Below are positions 1-8,020 of a DNA stretch of 47,079 nt, one piece after another; the first letter of the stretch is position 1; each line of letters opens with the position of its first letter. A program made the translations under genes and the position numbers. The DNA comes from Anaerolineales bacterium (GTDB lineage Bacteria; Chloroflexota; Anaerolineae; Anaerolineales; Villigracilaceae): the NCBI GenBank assembly GCA_030834895.1, contig JAUQXA010000008.1:1-47079 (forward strand), in the 5' to 3' direction. The notes beneath the pieces are model-generated. The model was not told where the DNA came from, searched no databases, and saw nothing but the letters and a program-made list of their open reading frames with translations.

Positions 1-97
1 CCCTGGGCGCAGTCTGCCGAAAATTGTTGATCCGTATTTATGTCATCCTCAAGGAGAACCGCCCTTATGTCTTGCGGGAACCTACTCTCCCCAACCC

Positions 98-877
98 TTG
101 ACTCCTAATAGCAGGTCTTATATTAACCACTTTTTGCAGCCAGATAACATCATTCCCGACCCGTCCAATCCGCAGAGCTTCAACCGCTACTCCTACGTCA
201 CCAACCGCCCCATCAACTTCAACGACCCGACGGGACATAAACCGTGGCGACCAAGGGAAGACAAAGGGGAATTGTCCGGATTCCAGCGCGAAAGGCGGGC
301 AAGGCTGGGGCTAGAGGCGCAAAATATCGCTCGCGATAAACAAGTGAAAAACTGGGGCTATGATAGTTTGCTCGCTTTTACCGATGAAAACCCAGATTTT
401 AATTGGGACAAGCTTGATGGATTGCTAAAGTTACAAAGCGACGATCCCCCTCCTCCTATTTGTATTGGTCCAAGGTGGGGAGGCGGCGACTGTGTTGACA
501 TAAGACAACTTGTTGATGATATATTTACGTCAATTGGGCTAGACAATGCAGCAGAAGTGCTTACAGGTGAGCTTAAGATAGGTTGGAGTCCATCTTTGGT
601 GCCTTGGGAAGAGGTTGGAATGGATGTCCTAGGCATCATAGGAGATTTAATTCCAGTGGCTGAGCTTCCTGCTACATCTGCGGAAGGTGTAACTGCACTT
701 AAGTGGTCAATCACAGGTGTAGAAGCCTATACCGACATTTGGTCGGTTGCTCAAGGCAAACCCGACTATATAAACGGAGTTGCAAACTGGGTTTCTGTTG
801 TTCCTGGTCCACTTGGGTTTGCAGCAAGTGCCTTTGGGTTGGGGTATAACCTGAGTAAAGGATTCCATCTCTATTAG
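98..877 (+). CDS. RHS tip toxin, cassette 1 (unknown hydrophobic toxin domain)
   Basis: Headless RHS C-terminal tip. Residues 7-46 carry the conserved end of the RHS core (YINHFLQPD, then NRYSYV and FNDPTGH), which normally closes the RHS shell just before the toxin. After it comes a charged linker starting KPWRPRED, shared with cassette 2, and a unique domain rich in Gly/Val/Ile with hydrophobic C-terminal stretches. I recognise no catalytic motif. The partner gene downstream encodes a small membrane protein, so a membrane-acting toxin is a reasonable inference. The TTG start is nominal: the frame stays open to base 2 without RHS similarity, so the true start, or a larger gene off the left edge, cannot be decided. 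It lacks the leader found before the other cassettes. Confidence 0.7.
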   Translation: MTPNSRSYINHFLQPDNIIPDPSNPQSFNRYSYVTNRPINFNDPTGHKPWRPREDKGELSGFQRERRARLGLEAQNIARDKQVKNWGYDSLLAFTDENPDFNWDKLDGLLKLQSDDPPPPICIGPRWGGGDCVDIRQLVDDIFTSIGLDNAAEVLTGELKIGWSPSLVPWEEVGMDVLGIIGDLIPVAELPATSAEGVTALKWSITGVEAYTDIWSVAQGKPDYINGVANWVSVVPGPLGFAASAFGLGYNLSKGFHLY

Positions 878-905
878 CCAGCATATCCAAGTTTAGGAGA
901 TTGAC

Positions 906-1214
906 ATGGATTCTTATCAATTAAAATGGGCTTATTGTTTTGTGCCAATGTTCATTGTAATTTCTATTGTTGAAATTCGCCGTGGTTGGAAAGTATTGCG
1001 TTATGGTGAGCTATCCCTAGGTCTCAATCAGCGAGTATATGTTGAGTTAGTTCGTTTACTAAAAGGGAATGAAGCAGCTAACAGAGCATATCAATATTCC
1101 ATAAATAATCCCAATGACATGAAATTTTACGCTTGGTCTAGCATTATTGGTGGGATTGTTGCACTTGCAGCATGTTTTTTTATGATGACAATAATAATTC
1201 GATCTGCAAACTAA
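906..1214 (+). CDS. Putative immunity protein of cassette 1, two-helix membrane protein
   Basis: A 102-residue protein starting 28 bp after the cassette 1 toxin, with a Shine-Dalgarno-like AGGAG upstream of its ATG. It has one hydrophobic segment near residues 9-24 and a second near 80-99, separated by a charged loop containing RRGWKVLRYGE. I recognise no family. Its position directly after a polymorphic toxin tip, with base composition as AT-rich as the toxin, is the standard arrangement for an immunity gene. A membrane immunity protein would fit a toxin that inserts into or crosses the membrane. Function is inferred from context only. Confidence 0.55.
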   Translation: MDSYQLKWAYCFVPMFIVISIVEIRRGWKVLRYGELSLGLNQRVYVELVRLLKGNEAANRAYQYSINNPNDMKFYAWSSIIGGIVALAACFFMMTIIIRSAN

Positions 1215-1239
1215 ATTAAACTTAAACAGCATAATACGT

Positions 1240-1397
1240 TTAATACTCTACCCCCTCGCGCAATGGACTGACAATTTCTAACCGTTCCTCTAATTCTAGT
1301 TCTTGCACCCTTAACAACCTTCTCTTTCCTGTCAAGCCTCCGTTCCACTTTTTGCATGGCGGAGAAGTAATCGTCTGCTATAGTTTGGTTGTGGGCG
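1240..1397 (-). pseudogene. Tyrosine recombinase 3' remnant in leader of cassette 2
   Basis: Read on the minus strand, this stretch encodes HNQTIADDYFSAMQKVERRL followed by a frame-disturbed basic tail. The first part matches the end of the intact recombinase of this window (residues 618-635, AYDETVMRDYFQAVQFIE), and the DNA also aligns around the 'gaagtaatc' element. Only the last part of the gene, after the catalytic tyrosine, is left. Similar remnants precede cassettes 5 and 6. This stretch fills most of the gap between immunity 1 and toxin 2. Confidence 0.6.
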
Positions 1398-1409
1398 CTA
1401 TGACCTAAT

Positions 1410-1590
1410 ATTCCGCACCTTTACAACACACGCTAACTTTTTTATCCCTGCAAAAATTGTGGGTTCGTCTTATATTAACCACTTTTTGCAGCCGGATAGC
1501 ATTATTCCTAATGCGGCTGATCCGCAGGAATTCAATCGCTACTCATACGTTAGGAATAACCCTGTCAACTTCAACGACCCTACAGGTCAT
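1410..1590 (+). repeat. Cassette 2 leader plus RHS core repeat
   Basis: One copy of the repeat that heads cassettes 2-7. It has an AT-rich leader (ATTCCGCACCTTTACAACAC, a T-run, then CCCTGCAAAA), the motif GTGGGTT-N11-AACCAC with TCTTATAT in the spacer, and the coding core up to the GGTCAT (Gly-His) codons. Other copies lie at 3600-3772, 5511-5575 with 6443-6559 (split by an IS), 7985-8155, 9564-9745 and 11085-11266. A right-truncated copy is at 12448-12503. Cassette 1 has only the core part (113-239). Confidence 0.85.
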
Positions 1591-2322
1591 AAACCGTGGC
1601 GGCCAAGAGAGGACAACAAAGAGCTAACTGGATTCCAGCGTGAAAGGCAAAACAGACTGAAGCAAGAAGCTGCTTGTATACGAGGAGGGTATTGTGTGCT
1701 ACCCAATGGTGCTCATATTGATACTACTCATTTTACAGACGAAGAAGCAGCTAATTTCTGGAAGCAATTAAAGGATGCGCGAGATGGAAAAAGGACCACT
1801 GTTACCATCTCTTTACCTGCTGCGTACTCACGATTAACAATAACTTATGACGTTAACGTTAAGGGATTAGATTCAGATACACTTAAACAGGTTGGCGCCG
1901 GGATTTGGTGGGATTTTCAAATCAGATTCGAATTATGGGAGGGTACGCTTGGCGCAGGTGCTGGTAGAGGTATATCAACATTTAGGAATGAGGATATACC
2001 AACTACTTATATTGCTTACGTTGCGGCAGTTCATGGCGGCGAAAGCAAAGGTTGGGGTTTTAATGATGTAATGAATAAACTTGGTGGTGCAACTCTGGCA
2101 GATAGTGAGGTATATGGTGGAGGGTGGAGCGCTTCGACCAAAAACTGTATGAATAATGCCGTTTGTGATGGTAATACGCCAAGAAATAACACCATTTACT
2201 TAAAGGTGCAAAACGGTGATGGAACTTGGGGGCTTGTATCTTATCCTCCAGCATTGGATGCGATCACTCCAAATACAGATTCAAAATATTTTTCGTATAA
2301 TTCTTGTATAACAGGATGTTAA
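1459..2322 (+). CDS. RHS tip toxin, cassette 2 (unknown toxin domain)
   Basis: A 287-residue tip. GTG is the first in-frame start next to the conserved core (GSSYINHFLQPD, FNRYSYVRNNP, FNDPTGH); no ribosome-binding site is visible, which fits a stored, untranslated tip. The core is followed by the KPWRPRED...ELTGFQRER linker shared with cassette 1 and then a domain unlike the other tips. That domain has several Cys in the last third (CMNN, VCDG, SCITGC) and a GGGWSAS segment. I recognise no enzymatic family. The stop lies 3 nt from the start of the partner gene, so the two were probably co-transcribed when attached to a full rhs gene. Confidence 0.7.
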   Translation: MGSSYINHFLQPDSIIPNAADPQEFNRYSYVRNNPVNFNDPTGHKPWRPREDNKELTGFQRERQNRLKQEAACIRGGYCVLPNGAHIDTTHFTDEEAANFWKQLKDARDGKRTTVTISLPAAYSRLTITYDVNVKGLDSDTLKQVGAGIWWDFQIRFELWEGTLGAGAGRGISTFRNEDIPTTYIAYVAAVHGGESKGWGFNDVMNKLGGATLADSEVYGGGWSASTKNCMNNAVCDGNTPRNNTIYLKVQNGDGTWGLVSYPPALDAITPNTDSKYFSYNSCITGC

Positions 2323-2325
2323 GTC

Positions 2326-3540
2326 ATGAAATATAAATACTTAAGAAAAACAATAGTTTGGTTTGGATTATGTATTCTAATTTTAGTGGGCAGCTTTATT
2401 GTCAATAAAATATTGACACGTAAGCATTTTTCAGAAAAGCCGCTGCCGCCTCAAATATCCATCTCAATTAAATCTGGGGTTAACTTGCGTCAATTAACAC
2501 CAGAAAGTGCGGTGCAACTTAAGGAAATATCCATTTTTCGTAACGAACAAAAAGATGGCGTTCCTGTTGCGATAGAAGGATCCGCTGACATATCCGATCT
2601 ATTTGTATTATATGAAAACGGAAAAATATACCGATGGGATTTACAATCGCACGACATTATTGCAAGCGATATTTTATTCGCAGGGCAAAAGGAAAGGAGA
2701 TTACCAGTTTATCTTATAAACGCAGGGGTTAGTTTTAGCAAAGACGGTAAATACGCTATCACACCCAACGAAATACTTTCTAATGGTATATACGGACTTA
2801 ATTACTGGGATTTGGTATCACGAAAGCTGATATATTGTAATGGGGAGGAAAAATATTGTCCTGGTTGGCCTCCCGGAGACGACTCAGTTACAAGCCTCCA
2901 GATTCATCCAATACGAGATTTGTTTTTTACGGCACATAGCCATATTGTAGATGGAACATATGGGTTTATTAAAACAAATGGAACCGGCGGGAGTTTTTTT
3001 ATTAGAACAGGACAATATGAAGATCCGACAATATCAAGGCTCGCCATTGATACAACCGGGGATTATTTAGCCATTGCAGACGAAAAAGGAAATATTCAAG
3101 TTGGCGACATCAGCGCACATAAACAGCCTATGCAAAATGAACAGAATAATTACGGATTTTCTTCCAACGTGTATTATAGGCTTTCAAGTTTTTCAGACAA
3201 AAAAATAAAAACCGTCGATCTTAAATTCGATGAAACCCATTCCTGGCTTGCTTGGTTGACTAACCAGCAACTTGTTATTTGGAGTTTACATAATTACATC
3301 TTTCCTTTACATCTAAATATTAAACTTGAGGAAGGAAATGCTATACGTTTTGATCATACTGGAAAATTATTGGCAATTGCTACACAAAATGGGTTTTTGA
3401 TTTTTGATATTGAGAAAGGCAAGATAATTTCAGAGTTTCCTGTAGGAGAAGTAACGGCACTCTATTTTTCAAAAGACAATTGTATGATAATGTGGGGTGA
3501 TAGTAAGGGTGATATACATATATGGGGAGTCCCAAAATAG
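2326..3540 (+). CDS. Membrane-anchored WD40-like protein, putative immunity protein of cassette 2
   Basis: A 404-residue protein beginning 3 nt after the cassette 2 toxin. Residues 8-28 form one N-terminal membrane anchor (IVWFGLCILILVGSFIV). The rest reads as a divergent WD40 beta-propeller with repeated strand ends such as LYENGKIYRWDL, LNYWDLVSRKL, LAIADEKGNIQVGDI, LVIWSLHNYIF and GDIHIWGVPK, so it probably sits outside the membrane. WD40 proteins are scaffolds without catalysis. As an immunity protein this would be unusually large; the assignment rests on position and tight spacing. It could instead be a passenger gene or a toxin-handling partner. Confidence 0.6.
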   Translation: MKYKYLRKTIVWFGLCILILVGSFIVNKILTRKHFSEKPLPPQISISIKSGVNLRQLTPESAVQLKEISIFRNEQKDGVPVAIEGSADISDLFVLYENGKIYRWDLQSHDIIASDILFAGQKERRLPVYLINAGVSFSKDGKYAITPNEILSNGIYGLNYWDLVSRKLIYCNGEEKYCPGWPPGDDSVTSLQIHPIRDLFFTAHSHIVDGTYGFIKTNGTGGSFFIRTGQYEDPTISRLAIDTTGDYLAIADEKGNIQVGDISAHKQPMQNEQNNYGFSSNVYYRLSSFSDKKIKTVDLKFDETHSWLAWLTNQQLVIWSLHNYIFPLHLNIKLEEGNAIRFDHTGKLLAIATQNGFLIFDIEKGKIISEFPVGEVTALYFSKDNCMIMWGDSKGDIHIWGVPK

Positions 3541-3599
3541 GATAATATTCCACTCGCTCGGCGTGGGGTTCCCCTTTGGGGACAATGTGCGAAGCATCC

Positions 3600-3772
3600 C
3601 CGCACGTTAACAATTTTCTTTTTTTACTCCTTGCGAAGGCGTGGGTTCGTCTTATATTAACCACTTTTTGCAGCCCGATACCATTATTCCCGACCCGTCC
3701 AATCCGCAGAGTCTCAATCGCTTCTCATATGTCAGAAATAACCCCGTTAATTTTAATGACCCCACGGGACAC
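3600..3772 (+). repeat. Cassette 3 leader plus RHS core repeat
   Basis: Same repeat as at 1410-1590, with the T-rich leader ending TTTACTCCTTGCG instead of TTATCCCTGCAAAA. The DNA just left of it (3555-3600) has a GC-rich segment, CTCGGCGTGGGGTTCCCC, that recurs before cassette 7 (10998-11017). Leaders therefore come in at least two subtypes. Confidence 0.8.
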
Positions 3773-4540
3773 AAAGAAGCATGTGGAATGTTTGGAACAG
3801 ATTGCGAAAGCGATCCACCTCCTGGAGGAGATGAAAGTGGTGACGGCGACCCTTGGTGGGAAATAGACAGAGACGATCCTATAACATTTACGCCTCCGCC
3901 AGGATGGCAATTAACATGTGTAGGAACAGGATGCCCGAACCAGAATTCAAATTATTCATATTCGTCTGTGCCATCACAATTGTGGTCGTTTTTACAACCA
4001 TATTTTCCGTATGTGAACTCATATTCATGGAATATCATGGCTGGTAGCGAGGCATGGCTTTTCAGTCGACATGGATTCCGCTTGGCAAAAAACGGTGTTA
4101 ACTACGGGCGATTAGGTACTCGTAATCCATTTGGGTTCAAGGGACGCTATTATACTCCTGGCACTATAAACACTACCATACTTAAAAGCTTTAGAGGAGG
4201 TAGCGCGGTTCGCTTTGCCTTTGGCGTTTCATTGATAACAAACCTTGCTGACTATAGTTCCATCGGATCACAAGCTGATCAAGGTTACGGTCAAGAATTT
4301 GCAGTGTCAACAGCAGTGGATACTGTGGCTTATTATCTGACAGGCGCTGCTGCCTCATTGCTGGTTGGCGCGTTTGTAGTTTCAACGACACCTTTTTGGG
4401 TGGTGGCTGGCGCAACCGTAGTTGTGGCAGTTGGGCTGTCAATGACACTTGACTATTTTGAGGTTCCTAAAAAGGCAAAGATTTTTATAAATGATCAAAT
4501 AGATACTCGGCAAGGAGAGGCTGCGCTAAAAGTTTATTGA
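3641..4540 (+). CDS. RHS tip toxin, cassette 3 (probable membrane-active toxin)
   Basis: A 299-residue tip opening at GTG within the repeat (GSSYINHFLQPDTIIPDP). Core motifs (LNRFSYVRNNP, FNDPTGH) occupy the first 45 residues, followed by an acidic Pro/Gly linker. The last 80 residues contain long hydrophobic segments (YYLTGAAASLLVGAFVV and FWVVAGATVVVAVGLSM), suggesting insertion into a membrane. I see no nuclease or ADP-ribosyltransferase motif. The partner gene encodes a polytopic membrane protein, consistent with protection against a pore-former. Function is inferred. Confidence 0.7.
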   Translation: MGSSYINHFLQPDTIIPDPSNPQSLNRFSYVRNNPVNFNDPTGHKEACGMFGTDCESDPPPGGDESGDGDPWWEIDRDDPITFTPPPGWQLTCVGTGCPNQNSNYSYSSVPSQLWSFLQPYFPYVNSYSWNIMAGSEAWLFSRHGFRLAKNGVNYGRLGTRNPFGFKGRYYTPGTINTTILKSFRGGSAVRFAFGVSLITNLADYSSIGSQADQGYGQEFAVSTAVDTVAYYLTGAAASLLVGAFVVSTTPFWVVAGATVVVAVGLSMTLDYFEVPKKAKIFINDQIDTRQGEAALKVY

Positions 4541-4664
4541 TGAATTTTCAAAAGAGCTTCCAGAATAGATTTGGATCCGATAGTTAGCCAATTCAAAATC
4601 TGGAGGCTCAAGGATGATGTTCAAAATTCGTCCAAGCATAAAGTGTTCCTACAAGGAGAAAAAA

Positions 4665-5303
4665 ATGAGTCGCGAATCAAATTACAAAGAAACCGGGTAT
4701 GAAAAACAGTCGCTGGGAATGTCCATTTTTGGCGGAGCGGGAGTATTTAGTTTATTGGTATTTATTGCCACTATTTTGCCGTACCGCTCAGATTTTTATC
4801 TTCTATTTTCTGCGCCAATTGGAGCAATTGGTTTTCTGAATTTTGTCTGGCTAAGAAGTCAGCCAAATTTATTCAAAAAATTTGTCCATAACACAATCAC
4901 ATCCACCTTGTTTATTGTGATCGCTTATCGCGGTGTCAGCAATTTGTTTCCTCAACTTTCTCTTTTTATTGGAATATTAATCGTTTTCAGTACGGTGTTT
5001 GCACACACTTTACCGATGTGGAATTTGTCAATTTCCACTGATATAAGAGATGAAATGTTTGCGCCGAAAACGAAGATCGGAAAGATTTTTTTTGGTATGC
5101 CTTTGATTCCCCTTTCATTTATTGGTATTTTAGCCGCCGCTATTGGGTCGTCTTTTTATAGACAGGGTAAAACAACATTAATATCAACTTTCTTGGGCAT
5201 ATTATGTTGGTGTCTTGCGATTGCATTTCCGCTGGCTGACGGGACTCGAACTTCACCTTGGGATAAAAGAGTTGGGTTTAACTATCGAAAGAATAAAGAG
5301 TAG
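4665..5303 (+). CDS. Polytopic membrane protein, putative immunity protein of cassette 3
   Basis: A 212-residue protein with about six hydrophobic segments, including GVFSLLVFIATILPY, LFIGILIVFSTVFAH and FLGILCWCLAIAFPLA. The ATG at 4665 is chosen because AAGGAG lies 7 nt upstream; an ATG at 4614 in the same frame lacks a site and would add a basic 17-residue leader. It follows the hydrophobic cassette 3 toxin by 124 bp. No family is recognised. A membrane location fits an immunity role against a membrane-active toxin. Confidence 0.55.
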   Translation: MSRESNYKETGYEKQSLGMSIFGGAGVFSLLVFIATILPYRSDFYLLFSAPIGAIGFLNFVWLRSQPNLFKKFVHNTITSTLFIVIAYRGVSNLFPQLSLFIGILIVFSTVFAHTLPMWNLSISTDIRDEMFAPKTKIGKIFFGMPLIPLSFIGILAAAIGSSFYRQGKTTLISTFLGILCWCLAIAFPLADGTRTSPWDKRVGFNYRKNKE

Positions 5304-5575
5304 AAATAAAAACGGGCGAGGTGCGTTTCTGTGTTGCTGCCTTTGTGAATAGTGACATGAACTCAGACCTGACAATCGACGCACTAACCTAAGGTATCGA
5401 AGTGTTTTATTGTGACCTCGGTCAACCAAAACCCGTGTGTGGGCAGGGTGGGTGGGTCGGGAGTGGCGCTATAATAACCTGTCAGGTCTTACAGGTGACT
5501 GTCACTTGGCATTCCGCACTTTTACAACACATCCAATTTTTTGTCCCTGTAAAAGTTGTGGGTTCGTCTTATATT
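5304..5575. other. Intercassette region and left half of cassette 4 leader
   Basis: No gene is visible in 5304-5510. Bases 5511-5575 are the standard leader (ATTCCGCACTTTTACAACAC, T-run, GTGGGTTCGTCTTATATT). It is cut at TCTTATATT by the insertion element and resumes at 6443. The uncut copies in neighbouring cassettes show the junction unambiguously. Confidence 0.75.
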
Positions 5576-5591
5576 AGACCTCTTGCAAAAG

Positions 5592-5975
5592 TCAGTTTGA
5601 AGTGAGTTCAAGGTTGTAAAGTGCAGCGATTAGGCAAAAGCGCAAAGCGAATCTATTTCTGCGGTTTCGATAGCGCTCACTCAAAATGCGAAACACCTTC
5701 AACTTGCGAAATATGTGTTCGATCAAAATTCGTCTGCGGGCCAATGCACGATTTCGCTGTTTTTCTCTCTTGGTCAGCGCATGATATTTCGATTTCTTGA
5801 ATGGTGTCCAGCAGTTTTCATGAAGTTCCGCCAGACCTTGATAGCCAGCATCTGCCAGTATGCGAATGTGTTGAGCAAAGCTGCTGCCATCTTCCTTGAA
5901 AAGCTGAAAGTCGTGCTTGCTGCCGTGGGTGAAGGCTGTGGCAACGATTTGTGCTGTCTTTTTGTCAGCGATCAC
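5592..5975 (-). CDS. IS5-family transposase, downstream frame (OrfB part)
   Basis: Catalytic C-terminal part of the DDE transposase: HTQKAQVIADKKT, the second Asp in LADAGYQGL, and the basic segment RRRILIEHIFRKLKVFRIL with the third acidic residue (Glu). It lies in the -1 frame relative to the upstream part and overlaps it by 4 bp. The formal ATG at 5975 starts inside the domain, so independent translation is unlikely. The final codons lie 16 bp inside the left inverted repeat end. Confidence 0.8.
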   Translation of the reverse strand: MIADKKTAQIVATAFTHGSKHDFQLFKEDGSSFAQHIRILADAGYQGLAELHENCWTPFKKSKYHALTKREKQRNRALARRRILIEHIFRKLKVFRILSERYRNRRNRFALRFCLIAALYNLELTSN

Positions 5976-6409
5976 TTGCGCTTTTTGTGTATGTCGTCCT
6001 TTTTTGCCACTATAGTGTTCTTTTTGGCTTTTTTTGGACGTTCAATCGGTTGTTCACTGGCATCCACCAGCACAACTTCAAAGATGGTATCCGTGGGCTG
6101 GAGTGCTTTTTTGCCTGGCAGGGTAAACTTCCCTGAGCAAACAAGAACGTCTTCGACTTTTTGAATGGTACGGCAAACTGTAGATTCACTGACTCCATAG
6201 GATTGAGCGATATGAAATTCAGTTCGATATTCACGCCAGTACATCAAAGTCATCAGAAGCTGGTCGGCTCGGCTCAATGTGGTCGGTCTGCCAAAGTTGC
6301 GCATCCCTTGTTGTACAACTTCCAGCATCAAATCAAAGGTCGCTCTTTGTACACCAGTCAATCGCTTGAAGTCCGTATCTTTTAGGTGTTCTATTGTTTC
6401 ATATCGCAT
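5972..6409 (-). CDS. IS5-family transposase, upstream frame (OrfA part)
   Basis: N-terminal 145 residues of a DDE transposase: helix-turn-helix region (LSRADQLLMTLMYWREYRTE, then AQSYGVSESTVCRTIQKVE) and the first catalytic Asp in the context LVDASEQPIERPKK. The frame then runs into an early stop. At 6029-6035 the minus strand reads CCA AAA AAA GCC, a canonical A AAA AAA slippery heptamer. Slipping back one base there continues as KKSQKEHYSGKKGRHTQKAQ, the expected family sequence. The full enzyme is therefore probably made by -1 frameshifting or by transcriptional slippage rather than lost by mutation. Confidence 0.8.
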   Translation of the reverse strand: MRYETIEHLKDTDFKRLTGVQRATFDLMLEVVQQGMRNFGRPTTLSRADQLLMTLMYWREYRTEFHIAQSYGVSESTVCRTIQKVEDVLVCSGKFTLPGKKALQPTDTIFEVVLVDASEQPIERPKKAKKNTIVAKKDDIHKKRK

Positions 6410-6436
6410 TTGCCCATTATCGCATACTTATGCAAG

Positions 6437-7192
6437 ATGTCTATTAACCACTTTTTGCAGCCCGATACCCTCATCCCCGACCCGTCCAATCCGCAGGCGT
6501 GGAATCGGTATGCGTATGTCCTCAACAACCCCATCCGTTATAACGATCCAACAGGTCACAAGATTTGCGAGGATATGGATTGTAACAACGACGGGGATGA
6601 TAATGAAATTATAAGTGACGATAACGATGGTGACGATAATGGAGACGATAATTGGCCTGACAATCCTTCATGGGATAATTATCCAGTACCTGTTGAATGG
6701 GATGATTCGACAGACATTTTCTTCAATCCTTGGGCCGGTCCTTCTTATGGACAAGCGTTCACAGACCCCGATACCTATTACGCTCAATACTACGAGTATA
6801 GAAGATTAAGCAGGCTTGCGTACATGGATGCGGGCTTGGACCTACGGTTGATAGTTGATAATGCGATTCTCAACGGTGCCAATAATCCCCTGACGAGAGA
6901 ACAGGCAAGTGACCTTATGGGCTCGCTAATACTTCGTAAAAGCTGGACGCCCTACAACCATTTTCTCAGTGCACTTGGTTTGGGTACCGGCCCCCAACAT
7001 ATTACCAATTATGAGCCAAGGTTTTTGGAGGGATTAATGGTGGCCATTGGTACTAATTCTAAGTCAACAGTACTTAAAGATGTGAAGGCTAACTGGGAAT
7101 TAACAATAGCAGATCCTCTGGAGAATGAATTGCGACAATTTTTAAGACAACGTGGACCAAGCTGGGGAGCATATACACCAGCAGGATACTAA
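6437..7192 (+). CDS. RHS tip toxin, cassette 4, 5' end replaced by IS end
   Basis: A 251-residue tip whose leader and first core codons were separated by the IS. The terminal bases of the IS supply an in-frame ATG (6437) giving MSINHFLQPDTLIPDP, then AWNRYAYVLNNP and YNDPTGH. After the core comes a very acidic Asp/Asn stretch (DNDGDDNGDDN), which resembles calcium-binding linkers, and a domain with LLSRLAYMDAG-like helices ending SWGAYTPAGY. No toxin family is recognised. Whether the new ATG is used is unknown. The partner gene downstream is a lipoprotein. Confidence 0.65.
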   Translation: MSINHFLQPDTLIPDPSNPQAWNRYAYVLNNPIRYNDPTGHKICEDMDCNNDGDDNEIISDDNDGDDNGDDNWPDNPSWDNYPVPVEWDDSTDIFFNPWAGPSYGQAFTDPDTYYAQYYEYRRLSRLAYMDAGLDLRLIVDNAILNGANNPLTREQASDLMGSLILRKSWTPYNHFLSALGLGTGPQHITNYEPRFLEGLMVAIGTNSKSTVLKDVKANWELTIADPLENELRQFLRQRGPSWGAYTPAGY

Positions 7193-7234
7193 AGAAAAAA
7201 CAGGTGCGTTTACACTAGAAAGAGAATGATACAC

Positions 7235-7831
7235 ATGGACAGAATACTTACAAGACTTAGCCAGGTACTATTATTCCTGCTCAGCTTGCTGTTGCCGGGT
7301 TGCACAGGAAGAGCCACAGTCTCTGCAATTGACATCCAGGTTCTGTCAGCCAGAGAGTATTATGATGAAGTGCTAGCCATTGCCCGCGAATGGCAGCCAG
7401 ACGCTTATCTACAATTTGCTAACGCTAATGTAATACAACCATATTATTCACGCCGGCCATTGAGGTTATCTTATAGTTTTCTCTCTAAGAGCGAGCGCTC
7501 GAAAGCGCTATTAGTATGGATCCACGAAGACTTAACAATTGAATCAGAGGTGGTATATATAGGCGGATCAGCCGAAGGTCGCCAAGAGATCCAATCTGAG
7601 CAGTGGGTACTAGATGATATGGATGCCATTCAAATTGCGCAAGAGGCTGGAGGGAATGAATACATCAATAAATACAGATCTGTTGAAATAACCGCATATC
7701 TTGAATATCGTAAAAGGGGGAACGACGACACTGTAATCTGGCGTGTATCCTATTTGAGACCTGAAGGCGACGGCAGCATCCATATTGAAGTGGATGCTAT
7801 TACCGGGGAGGTGTTGGAAATTAGAGAGTGA
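7235..7831 (+). CDS. Lipoprotein, putative immunity protein of cassette 4
   Basis: About 198 residues. It has an N-terminal signal peptide with lipobox LLLPGC (Cys near residue 23), then a soluble domain with a central VEITAYLEYRKRG and a C-terminal VDAITGEVLEIRE, the strand ending typical of PepSY-like folds. ATG 7235 is preferred over 7226 because of spacing from AAGAGA. It follows toxin 4 by 42 bp. An exported, lipid-anchored immunity protein would meet its toxin outside the cytoplasm. Function is inferred from position. Confidence 0.55.
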   Translation: MDRILTRLSQVLLFLLSLLLPGCTGRATVSAIDIQVLSAREYYDEVLAIAREWQPDAYLQFANANVIQPYYSRRPLRLSYSFLSKSERSKALLVWIHEDLTIESEVVYIGGSAEGRQEIQSEQWVLDDMDAIQIAQEAGGNEYINKYRSVEITAYLEYRKRGNDDTVIWRVSYLRPEGDGSIHIEVDAITGEVLEIRE

Positions 7832-7867
7832 TGTAGTTGACCCTATCTATACCCTCACAGTACATGC

Positions 7868-8020
7868 TTATTGACCTTGTCCCAACGCCTCGCGCAGTTG
7901 ACCTGCAATGCCTAACCGTTCCTCAAAACACAATTCAGGCGTTTCCAGCCGCTTGATGAGTTGAAAGATCTGTGTTCGTCCCTGTACTTTAACAACTTTT
8001 CTTTTTTTATCCCTGCCGAA
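7868..8020 (-). pseudogene. Tyrosine recombinase C-terminal tail remnant before cassette 5
   Basis: On the minus strand it reads KKRKVVKVQGRTQIFQLIKR and then FEERLGIAGQLREALGQGQ with a stop. The same tail pattern (VVKxQxRT...KRLE) occurs in the remnant before cassette 6 and, frame-shifted, before cassette 2. I take it as the distal tail of recombinases that diverge from the intact one after the DYF-A-Q element. A longer reading frame continues to 8092 but runs antisense to the RHS core, so no functional gene is claimed. Confidence 0.45.

Larger units (their letters stand above)
5576..6442 (-). mobile_element. IS5-family insertion element (ISL2-like), 867 bp
   Basis: The terminal inverted repeats are AGACCTCTTGCAAAAGTCAG at the left and, on the complement of the right end, AGACATCTTGCATAAGTATG (16 of 20 matching). 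Flanks are ATT at 5573-5575 and ATT at 6443-6445, a 3-bp target duplication confirmed against the intact cassette cores; the end bases are ambiguous, so a 5-bp TATTA duplication is formally possible. It holds one transposase split over two frames. The 3-bp ANT-type duplication and the transposase fit the ISL2 subgroup as I know it. The element interrupts the core of RHS cassette 4. Confidence 0.85.

Noticed and set aside
1401..1475. Leaders as class 1 integron attC sites
   Set aside because: They lack the paired R and L box symmetry of attC, and the recombinase is not of the IntI layout (two fused modules).
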